From NCBI RefSeq assembly GCF_910592395.1, contig NC_088320.1, forward strand, positions 5,828,001 through 5,892,000: a stretch of DNA of 64,000 nt, given 5' to 3'. Shown here in pieces: positions 36,854 to 48,072 of the stretch; position 1 is the first letter of the stretch, and the number at the start of each line of letters is the position of its first letter. A program made the translations under genes and the position numbers. The stretch comes from Lineus longissimus (lineage: Eukaryota > Nemertea > Pilidiophora > Heteronemertea > Lineidae). The notes below the pieces were generated by a model. The model made no database searches, had not been told where the DNA came from, and saw only the letters and a list, made by a program, of their open reading frames with translations.

Positions 36854-39800
36854 TTATGTACAGCAAACAGGTATGAAAGATCTTAACTAAGCATCTTAAA
36901 AGGAACTTGGTGTTGATATTTTCATGATTGTGAATAATGTGGACATGTTCATGGGTTGCATTTCTCCTACGAAATTGAATAAGAGCTGAAATAAGAATCT
37001 TATCTAGAGTTTTGACCTCACCTGTGCACGAGTCGCGACTGATTTTGCCTCCGAAAGACCCATTACCAGCTATTACGGGCCTAGCCAATCAAGCCAATTA
37101 GTGCACCTGCTCAATTGGTCCTTGCAAGCCTAATGGAAAATGCATAGGAAATATCAATAAAGCTGGCTTTTTGGGCGGGGTGTTAAAATAATCCCAACTC
37201 CCGACTTCTGACATAATTCTATATATGTCTAGGTATTTACTGGCAAAATTTGGAGTGATTTGGATGGAAATTCGATGTGTCCATCTATAGGTTGAAAATT
37301 TTGGTAAATCTGTAATGCTTCACTCGTAGCCCGTAGTGTAAATTCCTGAGAAAGTGGGTTTTGGGGGCTTTTCTAGCTGCGCTAGCTCCGAAACTATACA
37401 TTTGATACAAACTCCCGACTTCAGACGTGGTTGATATAACTCTTAGGATTATATTCCCAAGATTTCAGCTTTATTGGAGAAAAATTCATAGTGTCCATAG
37501 GGGGGTTGAAAATTGGAGGATTTTCAATTTTTTTCCCAACAAATATGCGAAAAATATTACTTTCCACCTAGAATTAATCAAAATTTCGCAAACTATCATA
37601 AAGTACTTCCTTGTAACAATCATTTGTGAAGCTTTCAAAACTTTTGGCTGATTGTTGGACCCTAAATGAGCAAAAACCAAACATTTTAGTGTTTGTATGC
37701 ACCAATGCACAGGAGGCTAATTGCCAGATTAATTCACACCTTTCCAATCTCAAACAATAGGAATGATGGAGTCTCCCTCTATTCAAAACAGAGTGTGCTA
37801 GGCCCGCAATAGCTGGTAATGCCAGATACGCCACTCATGCCAATTCACCAACGATGGTTCTTCACGTGGTTATTTCATGATGGACGAGTGAAGCACTTCT
37901 TTGGGTACGCCTTTGGATGGACATCGACGACCGCCGGATTTAAAACCCAGGAGTGTGTGTGGGCACTTAACACTAGTAGGAGGCTTTTTCCGACTCCTTA
38001 ACGGTTTCTCGAACTTTTTCCTGATTTATCCGACAAAAGTCCGACATTGTCCGACTTTTCTCTGAAACAGTCGGATTTCGAGAAAACCTGTGAAAATTTC
38101 TAAGGCTTCCCAAGATAGGGCATTAAAGATCAAAGGCCTATGTTGAACGGGATTAATGAGGTGACGAAGCGCTAGCCATACATATTAAATAATAGGCCGA
38201 GTCTAATGCTCTTGGGAGACTTTTGAAGGCCTGCTAAATCGGGGATGGCAACACTTTTTACACTGTAGATTTCATTTCGATGATCATTTGAGGTAAATTA
38301 GGATTATTTGGTTCTCCATATCTGTCTCCAACACGACGGAGCGCCCTTAGGATCTTCTCAAGACGGATAATCTTACTTTTTTTCTAGTTGATTCTCCGAC
38401 TTGAGTGATTCAAGATGGCGCGGAAGTGGCGCGGATTTATGGCTACATTAAAGCCCTCAGATCGCCTGCCACGTATTAACTGATATCTCAGAGAAACCCG
38501 AGTCGCATTGGCCAATAAACTCAAAGGAAAATTTAGCGTTCGTGATACATCCAAAGTCATCACTGTAGGGCTAGATACCGCTGGAAGTTCTGTATGATTT
38601 ATGGTAGTCGCAATGCCAATGATTTCAAGTTCAAGACAAAAATGACTGGAAAAATCCGACTCAAGCGGCGGTTAATCCAACCATGTAAAAATACCAGAAA
38701 GCGCATATGCGAATCTGGACTCTCATTGTTAAGACAGTGTTGCAGCCGAAATTGGACTACATGACTTCATTTGCACCAACCAATGATTGATGCATGAGAC
38801 CTATTTCCGACATGACGGTATTAAAAGCAGTGTCTTATATCACTTCAATATCATCAACATTGTGCATATACATTGTTGGCCTACCTTTATGTATGCGTGG
38901 TAGCAATCATAGATTAAGATCTCTTTATCTATGCCTCGTAGTAGGGCCTATTCTTTCTTCGCTCGGGAATTTCCCTTCCATATCTATCATCACAGCCAAT
39001 CAGCGCTGAGCAGGAGAGTCTCGCTGCTAATATGTAAAAATGAGCCAATAACAGTCGGTCTGAGAATACTCATTGAGTTTTTCGTCTGTATCGTACAAAA
39101 GGATTAAGAGAACTTTCGCGGAAAAGTCAAATGCTTATGTTATTTGATTGAAGTAGAGGAAGACGGTTAGACTGTCATTTCTTAACACGATTAGAAGAAC
39201 TATTAAGGATGAAAAGCGTAACGCGAGCCGGCTACAGCCAAATTGTTAGTGCGCAAAATGAACGCAGAGGCATTTACTGTCTGGCTCGAATTGATATCAA
39301 CACCCATTGATATGTAGTAGTAAGCAAAATATTTATTGATGACATGCTACATTGAATTTGGTGACCGAGTTTGTAAAATATCGTACGGATTACAATGTAG
39401 GTGTCGATATGAACTAGACTGTACAATGCATGCATACAATGTACATGTACAACTGACGGCGTGTATCGCTGTCAATGGGCCTTTCGTAGATCACTCATTA
39501 TATGCCACACTCATGGAAATAAAGATTTTGAGCTTCTGACAAACAATTAATGGTTTTTCGGCCAACACAACTATGCACAACGTATAGAGGCTTTTCAGAG
39601 TTGGGTTTTTTTATTTTACTAAAAAAAATCCTCAACGGGGCATATTTTTGCTGGCCGGAAGACTTTTAATGGTTTTTCAGAAGCTCTATTTAAAGCTAGA
39701 CCCACGGTAGATCCCACCAAGGGATGCATCCAGGTATAGAACAGTGGAATGATGCATACTTGAAGCAGTTCTCGACGAAAAACCATAAATAAGCACTCTA

Positions 39801-40478
39801 CCGCGAGGCCGAAACATATGTAGCCTACAATGTATCTATATCAGTGTTTACACCCAGCATTTATATTCAGTACGCCCCCTTATGAAGAATACAGAGGAAT
39901 ACTGGCCAAAGGACACCACCCTGACCACAAAGCACTGTGATTTTGTGGTGAGACTATCTAGTAGAGCCGATTTTGTTACCGGAGACGGCATGACTATATA
40001 GTGTCCATCTCAAAAGTCCAAAACGCAGAAGAAGAAAGAAAATCAGTAAGCATTTAGACAATTGAAAATCTCGAATTCAAGTTCGCGAATGTAAACATTT
40101 TTACGAAGTAACCTTGCCTTCATGACAAATATCTTCAGTATATGACTGTTATTTATAAAGATATTGACCGATTGCCAGCAATCACAATAGTTTGTATTCA
40201 TCACACAAAATTCTTCTTCACATAAGTCACATAAGTAGACCACCAGTCAAAAAGTTTCCATGTACACTGAATAGTAAAATTATATCCAATTCAATGTTGA
40301 TCTCTGCATGAGTAGTTCTTGGCCTTATTGCGAATGTGGATAATTCTTTATAACTGCTTAATCTCGGCCCTGCACGCCATTATACTTGTGCCTCTGTGAT
40401 GAGAAAGGTGTTGTTTGGTCGTGTTTCAAAGCCATTTTTGCTTGATTCGCTGATCGACTGACTAGATAGGACGGCAGT
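36854..40478. other. Intergenic region between the PAN-like and death-domain genes
   Basis: It contains the TIR element at 37061-37821. No gene was recognised elsewhere; frames at 38794-39009 and 39336-39539 are short and without signature. The death-domain gene's promoter should lie just upstream of 40479; TTTATAA at 40347-40353 is a weak TATA candidate. Confidence 0.4.
37061..37821. mobile_element. Non-autonomous DNA transposon with 25-bp terminal inverted repeats
   Basis: CATTACCAGCTATTACGGGC at the left end is mirrored at the right end as the complement of GCAATAGCTGGTAATG, with one mismatch in 25 bp. The body holds two similar segments that begin ACTCCCGACTTCTGAC (37198) and ACTCCCGACTTCAGAC (37411), about 210 bp apart. 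No transposase frame is seen, and I could not fix a target duplication. Confidence 0.65.
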
Positions 40479-43400
40479 ATGGACGAAGGATTAAAACGAG
40501 GTAAGTGACAACTATCGCATTGCCGGTGTGACAACTGCCAGCGTTTTCCATATTTCAGTGTTCTCTTAGGGAGCGACCACTCAGCAAACAACAACCATAT
40601 TCGAGCTTGATCTATTGTAGGGAAACACTGATGCACAGAAACACTAGCAGATACTACACCGGTTGGTTTGATGTCGGTCATGGATGTTTACGACTATGTT
40701 TTGCCTTTGCTTTGATGATGTATTTGTTTACATGTACGTGCACATGCCCATGTACATTGACATGGGTGTTTTTTCTAGTTGAACCTCCAATCTTTCAGAA
40801 ATGCGTGGTGTCATCCATGATATCTTCACCCAAATCAGCGGTCAATGGAAACAAGTCACAGAGTTCATCGGGGGGCTGACCCCGACAGAGGTCACAGAGT
40901 TTACTGAGAGATTGGTGGATAACGACGCACAGTTCGTTGGTTACAGTGCACTACAGCTTTGGTACAGCAGGCTGGAGAGTGACGTCGCAACCGTTCAGAG
41001 GTTATGTGACGGACTGGACCATATTGGACGGGCCGATCTTGCAGGTAGGGACTCTTTTTATCTGATAACATTTATTTCTGGCGTTACCCCTACGATGGCT
41101 GTTAATACTAGTCTGCAGGCTAATGAAATTTCGCAAGCTAAATAACTGTTCCGACTTTGACTATGTAATCTCTGTTTACGTGATGCATACTTGTATTCAA
41201 TTTGGTTCCGTGGTCCCTTTATTTCGGAACTGATCGAATTGGCTAATGACACAATATTTATCTTTCCTTTTAGCGTTAGCTCTCCAGCACTACCAGAAAC
41301 CCCTCATCATCGCCTGCTGCTCCGGTGACCTCGGCGAACTTAAGAGACTCCATGACCTTGGTCTGACCTTGAACTACTCTGACCCGGAACAAGGCACGCC
41401 TCTCCACATAGCTGTCGGGCGAAGGGACCGACCAATGGCTTTGTTCATCCTAAGAGACCCTGAACCTTGTGATCCAAATATGACCGACAGTCAAGGGATG
41501 ACGTCATTGCAGCTGGCGTGTCAACATGGTGACCACGATATGATCAAGATTCTCCTAAATGCAACGGGTGTTGACGTTGATAAACTTTCGAAACACGGTG
41601 CAGCGCTATTTATAGCTTGCAACGCAGGGGATGTTGAGGCTGTTGAGTTGCTATTAGGAGCGGGCGCGGATGCTACGACCACCCTGAACGGGTCCACATT
41701 ACTCCACGTTGCTGCTAAAATAGGAATTTCAGAAATTGCCGCCACTGTATTAGAACGTAACATTAACGTGAACCGTTTAGATACTGACGGTAAATCTGCC
41801 CTGATGATAGCGAGTCAGAACTGTGACAAAGTAATGGTCTCATTATTGTTAGGTAAGGGCGCAGATCCAGAGCTGGCAGGGATAGCTGGCTCTACTGCCC
41901 TTCACAGCGCCGCAGCTAATAACGCCCTAGACGTCCTCACGTTGCTTGTGGATGCAACCGGTGGCCACCTGACCTTGACAGATGAAGGGAAATCGCTCCT
42001 TGACATTGCCCAAGAGGCTAAATCAACTGACGTTGTTGTGCATCTTCTTTGTAGTACTTTATACTTTGTTTTAGGGGAACCGGGATCAAGCCCGCTGCAC
42101 CTGGCGTGCGAAAACGACGATGCAGTAGTATATAAGATGCTCGCAAAGCATCCGGTTGATTTGGAACTCCAGGACAAATATGGCAGAACAGCGCTCCATC
42201 TAGCGTGTGAAAAAGGAAAATTGCAAATTGTCGATTACTTTGTGAACTCTGGTGCCGATACTTGGGCCGTTGATATCAACAAGGAGACACCATTACACAA
42301 AGCTAGTTCCAAAGGTCACCGTGAAATAGTAGTATTGCTATTGGAGACTGGCATCGATGTTAATAGTGCCTGTCGCAGTCACGCTACGCCCTTACATCGT
42401 GCGTGTGCCAACGATCATTACGATGTTGTAGAGGAACTTTTGAATCACGGAGCGGATCCGACGCGAAAGGACAACTTGGGGAGGACTGCACAAGACATCG
42501 CGACAAATCAGGATATTATTGAGGCCTTACTGAAGAAATCCCCGCACGAAAGAAAGGCTTTCCAACCCGGACAAGTGAGGAAAACAAGCTTAGAAGAAAA
42601 CACAACGAGTAAAGGTTTAAAGGGAATCCATCTGAACTTGTCTGCGCCGATGATGGTCAGAACGCATACGAAGAAGCGAGCCGCGTTCCTGGGGCGCACG
42701 CCTCTGCACGAAGCGGCGGAGAACGGAGAACGGCACGTGGTGCGTTACCGCGTGGACCACAAAGCAAGCGTGAACGTGTACGACATAAACGGCGACACGC
42801 CGCTTCATCTCGCGCTGGCGAACGGACACAGTGAGGTCTGCGAGATCTTAGTCGCAGACGGGAAGGCAGTGGTGAATGCGAAGAACCGACACGGGCAGAC
42901 ACCGCTTTCCATTGCGGCAAAGAAGGGATATCAAACCATCGTGAAGAATCTACTGGATTATGGAGCAGATGCTAACCTAGAGACTCCACAATCTGAGCGG
43001 CCGTTGATGTTGGCTGTAAGAGAAGGCAATGAAGGCGTTGTCAACGTTCTGTTTAGTAGAAAATGTTCGCTAAAGGTAGATCATAGAAATCCCGATGGGG
43101 AGACGGCGCTCCATATAGCGGCGCAAGCGGGCAATGCCGGGATTTGCCGTGCGCTCCTTGACAAGAAGGCCGACCCCAATGCAACTAGGCGCAATGGCGA
43201 GACGCCGATATTTGGTGCGATCAAGGGCGGTCATGCCCAGGTTGTGCGGATCCTCCTCGAGATGGGGGCGAAGAAGAGTGTCAAAGGATCATTTGGAAAG
43301 CGTCCCCTCCATATCGCAGTCCTTGAGGAGAATGAAGAGATTGTGAAGATACTGCTGACCAAGAAGGCGAACCCGAACAGCAAGGATGCCGATGATGTGA

Positions 43401-43837
43401 CACCACTTTACATCGCCGCGACTAGAGGCAACGAGGGCATTGTGAAGCTCTTACTGAAGCACGGTGCGGACGTGAATGCCAAGATCGCGCGCTCAGGGGA
43501 GACGCCCCTCCACACGGCAGCCAGGGCGGGTGTCGCGAGCATTGTACAGATGCTATTACAGCGCGGCGCAAAACCAAATGTGGCGAACGCAGTAGGAAGG
43601 CTGCCAGAGCAAGAAGATGCACCCGTGGAAATCAAAGATATCATAAAGTTGGCCAAAAGGCGTAGGGCGAATGATACCTTTAAGGGTCTTGAAAAGGCAG
43701 CTAGCGAAGTTGGCATGAATATTGCTGGAAGTGCCCTGCTGCTGATTGGAGGGAGTTTGGACTCGAATAACCCTACAGCCGAGGCTGGTTCATCGGATGA
43801 GGACAACTTGTCAGGCAGGTTGGAAAATACATTGTAA
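40479..43837 (+). CDS. Death-domain and ankyrin-repeat protein
   Basis: Exons 40479-40500 (MDEGLKR, donor GTAAGT), 40799-41044 and 41274-43837 join in phase 1 to 943 residues. Residues about 20-85 form a DEATH domain (QWKQVTEFIGGLTPTEV, LQLWYSRL, IGRADLA). The single 2.56-kb last exon encodes about 22 ankyrin repeats in two blocks: about 13 repeats, a linker of about 50 basic residues (near HERKAFQPGQVRKTS), then about 9 more. Most show GxTPLHxAxxxG and VxxLLxxGAD. The C-terminal 80 residues are low in motif content. There is no signal peptide or membrane span, so it should be intracellular. DEATH plus ankyrin architectures occur in invertebrate cell-death and immune adaptors; partner and role here are unknown. 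Repeat 8 is atypical (CSTLYFVLGEP). The second block is visibly more GC-rich than the first. Confidence 0.88.
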
Positions 43838-44588
43838 GAGTGCAAGGCCACATCTGGTAGCAATGTCTTGAAACCAACTTTGGCCCCTCGCAGAAACTTT
43901 CCTATGCTGATATTCAATGAAAGATGAGGGAATCTGATCACGCCCGAAGGAGACATAAAAAAAACTATTGTATCTCGGACTCCTTTTCGCGTGTAAGATC
44001 CCTTTCACATAGCCCAAACAATGCGCTGATTCTCGATGTGGTTGGCTCGATTCCGGTCCAAAAAATTAATTGGAAAAAATTGCTTTCTTAATAGTCCTGA
44101 CAACACTTGCGGAGAGAAAGGATCATGTCAAAGCGGAATTACAAGGATTGAGGTCATTATTTCATAGCCATGTTTGTTAAGTGCAGCTAGACGCAAGGGC
44201 CCAACGCGCCGCGTAGCGGCAAAAAAACGAAGCTGGCGAAACATTTATAACGGGTCACCGTCACTTATTATTGGACTTATAGCGCATTTACGGGGTTGCA
44301 ACTATTTTGCTTTATAGTGTCACCAGGAAAGAAAAGCATGCGACCTAACGCCGATCTATTTGTATAAAGTGATAATTGGAAGTCATATAGTAGGAAAAAT
44401 CAATAAAATAATCATTCCATTTCGTCTTTTGAGGGCATTTTTGATTGTAAAAAATATATGTGTACGTCACCGTAGTCTCTGCAATGATAATTTTATCAGA
44501 GCAGTCTCGCGCAAGTAGAAGTTCTTTACCTATTAGTTCTTCACTTATTAGTCTCAACGTCTGGCGCAAAGCCAGACGTTTTCCAATA

Positions 44589-46681
44589 CGATTTCACTAC
44601 GATGTTTGACAAGAAGGAGCAGTGCGCGAGATATGCTAATGAGCAGACTTCCCTCGCTGGAGTTTCTGAAGAATGTTCCATATCGCGCTAAGCTCATCAC
44701 TACTGATTATGACAGGCGTGCAACGGTAGGTATCTCCTCCCCAACTTCCACCCTAATACGGTACAATAAGTTACCATTTGATGGGAATGGGACAATGCCC
44801 TCACTGTGTATGGAGTCATAGGGATAAGAAGACATTATTCATTAGTGTTGGTACAAGTGATTTTGCCCAAAAAGCATGCGCATTCAAAAAACAAAATATG
44901 CAAGGTATCACGTACATGACCATGACGACGTGCAGAAAGTGCACTGGCCAGTGCATACCCTATGGCTATGTACTAGTAAACATGGTAAACATGAACAACA
45001 TCAATATACATCGGCAGTTCATTTTACTCCGAGCTTTTCCTGAAACATATAGCCATGATGATTAGGCCTACCATGTACCATGACCAATAACAGCACCAGA
45101 TCATGTAGATGTCAACAAGTTCACATGAACCGTATAATCCCGCATGGCGCATGTGGGGCATGCGTCTAAACCAAAGCCCCAAAATCACTTGTTTTGGTCC
45201 ATTTCAGTTTCACTTGTGTTTCCCCCGTCTCCCAGTCCATAATACATTTACAGTTTACAATCCCCGATCATGGCCCAACAAAAGGTCATCGGTTGACTAA
45301 AGGAACACAACTGTTCAATGTATTTATAGTTGAATGCGATCAAACTACGTCTTTTCAATCGTGGATTGTAAATTTAACCCATGGGCCTAGGGAAGGCCCT
45401 ATAACAATACTTTCGACACAGTTATTATCTCCGCTGCCTCCACCATGTTACACACAATGCTCACTGCTGATTCTAAAATGCGCCACCTAGTCAAAACAGG
45501 ACATATGTTCTTCTAGGAATAGATCTCTTTCCAATATTTCGTCATTCCACTATCGTCATCACCTCATCATACTTTCATTGACATTACAGGCACACATCCA
45601 CAGAGCACTCTTCAAATCATCTACACAGTGGTTATCCAACTAGGATTATAAAGGTAATTTCTTAGCCCCGCACAGTGGGTTTCAGTCTTGATAAAGGGGC
45701 ACAATTGCTAGCAGCTAGGTAGGCAAGATAAAGTTAGACGAAGTAGCCGATAGGGGTCTCTCACCCCTCAAAGTCCGTCACAACTATTCAAGCTTGTACA
45801 AGGAATACATGCAGCGCTGACTCTAACAAGACCCAATGGGAATGTCGCACAGTCATCTGTCAAAAACAAGACCTATGTTGCAGTATGATATCTTGCCAAT
45901 ATTTAATAATTGCACTATCGTCATCACCTCATCATACTTCATTGACATTACAGGCACACATTGACATTGACCACTGTTGCAGTCAACGACACAGTCGCTA
46001 TCCAAGTAGCATTATAGAGGTAATTATCATTATCATACCTCATTAGCATGTGAACCAATCACGTCGCGTCCTTTGCGATCACGGCAAAGCCTCATGGAAT
46101 AATGTCTTTCACCGTTGAATAATTTTTCATATTCCATGCCTACAACTTCAATTTCTTCATATTCCATGGCTAGAAGTTCAATACTAATATAATATCCAAG
46201 ATAAAGTTACAAGAAGTAGTCAATAGGGGTCTCTCACCTCTCACTGTATGTCCACACTATTCACGCTTGTACGAGGAATACATTCAATGCTGAATCTAAC
46301 AACACCCAGTGCCCTTACTCTGTATATTAGTCACTGGAAGATGGCCCATTTCACTCCTTCCTTCTACTTCACCTATAATATCATTGCAAACGCCTCAGTT
46401 CTATGATATCACATTCACTTTCAGCTGTCATGCAACGCAACAACTGTGCTATCTGCCATCGCACATCAACGAAGAAGTGCAGCCGCCCACATTCCACCTC
46501 ACGTCTGTCCGACCAGCTGCAATCCTCGAGGACGCCCCACTGTACCACGATTTCACTACGATGTTTGACAAGAAGGAGCAGTGCGCGAGATAGGCTAATG
46601 AGCAGACTTCCCTCGCTTGAGTTTCGGAAGAATGTTCCATATCGCGCTAAGCTGACCACTGCTGACCATGACAGGCGTGCA
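44589..46681. repeat. Pair of 134-bp direct repeats
   Basis: 44589-44722 and 46548-46681 have the same length and are over 90 percent alike by eye. Both start CGATTTCACTACGATG and end GACAGGCGTGCA. The same frame can be read through both, with small replacements, but the copies carry stops in other frames and no known domain. Confidence 0.75.
45548..46311. repeat. Further direct repeats in the same patch
   Basis: Block 1: 45548-45598 and 45912-45960 (CTATCGTCATCACCTCATCA). Block 2: 45725-45836 and 46197-46311, which share TAGGGGTCTCTCACC and a GCTTGTAC...GGAATACAT stretch. They alternate with the 134-bp repeats, consistent with duplication of a larger unit followed by divergence. Confidence 0.65.
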
Positions 46682-46830
46682 TTGGACTAGTACAGGTTGG
46701 AACTGAACATTGAATATGCTGGTGGTGACGCTTTCTGATGAGAAGTTGGTCGTGACTGATGCAGTATCCTTGGACTTGTCCACAGCATCGTTCAATCATT
46801 GCTCTCTGAGCTGCCTTGATTCTGTACTTA

Positions 46831-47270
46831 CCCAAATACTAAGACCAAATGCCTGTTGACTGTGCTTTAAGAGAGACTGGCGCCATGCCTAGAGATATGA
46901 CTGACCCCTATTGGCAAATTTGTATGACTTTATCTTGCCTACCTAGCTGCTGCCTATAGTCTCCCTTTAACTGCGGAACACTTCAAAGTCGATAAAATGC
47001 CATGTTCCACCTTTTAATGTGTTCAGACCGCCATTTTCAAAATAATCAAGTCAGGACACTGCCTTCTAGTCTCATAATAAATTTTGCTTTCCTCAATAAT
47101 AACATTTCTTCTTCTTCAATGCTTTCATCATTCCAAACTTCTCCTCCTCTGACTTTTACAGGGGTACAGTCATGGCAATCAAAACCCAAATACTGAGACC
47201 AAATGCCTGTTGACTGTGCTTTAAGAGAGACTGGCGCCATGCCTAGTCTCTCTTAAAGCACAGTCAACAG
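46831..47270. repeat. 62-bp direct repeat that ends in a perfect 26-bp-arm palindrome
   Basis: 46831-46892 and 47185-47246 are nearly identical. In the second copy the segment 47207-47232 is followed, after a 12-nt loop (47233-47244), by its exact reverse complement at 47245-47270. The arms start CTGTTGACTGTGC and show no mismatch. Confidence 0.85.
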
Positions 47271-47332
47271 ACACCAACCCCCTCAGACTCAGAAACCACA
47301 AACGCCCAACCCTTCCTGCTACCTTAATACTT

Positions 47333-47524
47333 CTGGGTGACTTTGGCCTCTCGAAATAGTCTACTTTCGTGCTTCTTGTGCAGAATTACAATAGCCTTTT
47401 GTAACTCTAGGTCAGTTTCAGGCATGAACATCCACTGCAGATGCATTGCTTTAGTCAGATAATCTATAGCTTGTACAATTGTTATGAACGTTTGGCTTGG
47501 TACTTCTTGAGCTACATCACCCAT
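47333..47524 (-). CDS. Weak candidate exon or small protein
   Basis: A minus-strand frame starting MGDVAQEVPSQTF encodes about 65 mostly helical-looking residues with a stop just past KVTQKY. The context has a pyrimidine-rich tract (poly-C/T) upstream. I know no related family. It could be an isolated exon, a fragment of a repeat, or chance. Confidence 0.2.
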
Positions 47525-48072
47525 GCAGAAGGACGAAGACAAGAGGGGGGGGGGGGATAATTCATCAATAGTTGCAACTGACCTTACGAAATTTATCAAG
47601 CGCAAGATTAGGTACAGGAACATTGAAACTATTTCGTGGGATGACAGGTTTTGTGCAAATAAGATTTAATGGACATTTTTTGTACAACCTGTCAAACAGT
47701 TGAACACTGGTGTATGGGTGACTTAGAATAACGTTGCAACCAGATGAATGTTATTTATCATGTTTGTAAGTTTATTAACAACAAGACCAAAGTGTATTTA
47801 TCGGGTCATCACATGTAGCTGGAAGAGGGATTGTACATTTTGCTCGTTTGTACAATACATGTAAATTAACACATTAATACTGTGGAGTACTAGTAGATGG
47901 TCGCATAATTACTTAACACTGACTTATCATCCCCGCTGTAGCGCCAGTCTGGATACACAGGCCCATTGAGTGGATAACGCAGTCTGAGTCTGTTATTAGT
48001 TTTTTCACCACATGATGTAATTAGGAATGCAGTGTGGCTGATGATAGTCTGTAAAAACACTAGATTACTCTG

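Larger units (their letters stand above)
43838..48072. other. Intergenic region rich in local duplications
   Basis: No firm gene was found. Three pairs of direct repeats and a perfect palindrome, listed separately, suggest a nest of degenerate elements. A minus-strand frame at 47333-47524 is listed as a weak candidate. Confidence 0.45.

Noticed and set aside
41314-42090. Possible hidden intron near 42050-42075 in ankyrin repeat 8 (TTTTAG before GGGAACC)
   Set aside because: The frame stays open and no donor at a plausible intron length gives a better ankyrin repeat; I read it as a degenerate repeat.
41521-43956. Several antisense frames of 60-180 codons across the ankyrin exon
   Set aside because: They mirror the plus-strand ankyrin coding sequence and have no domain or splice support.
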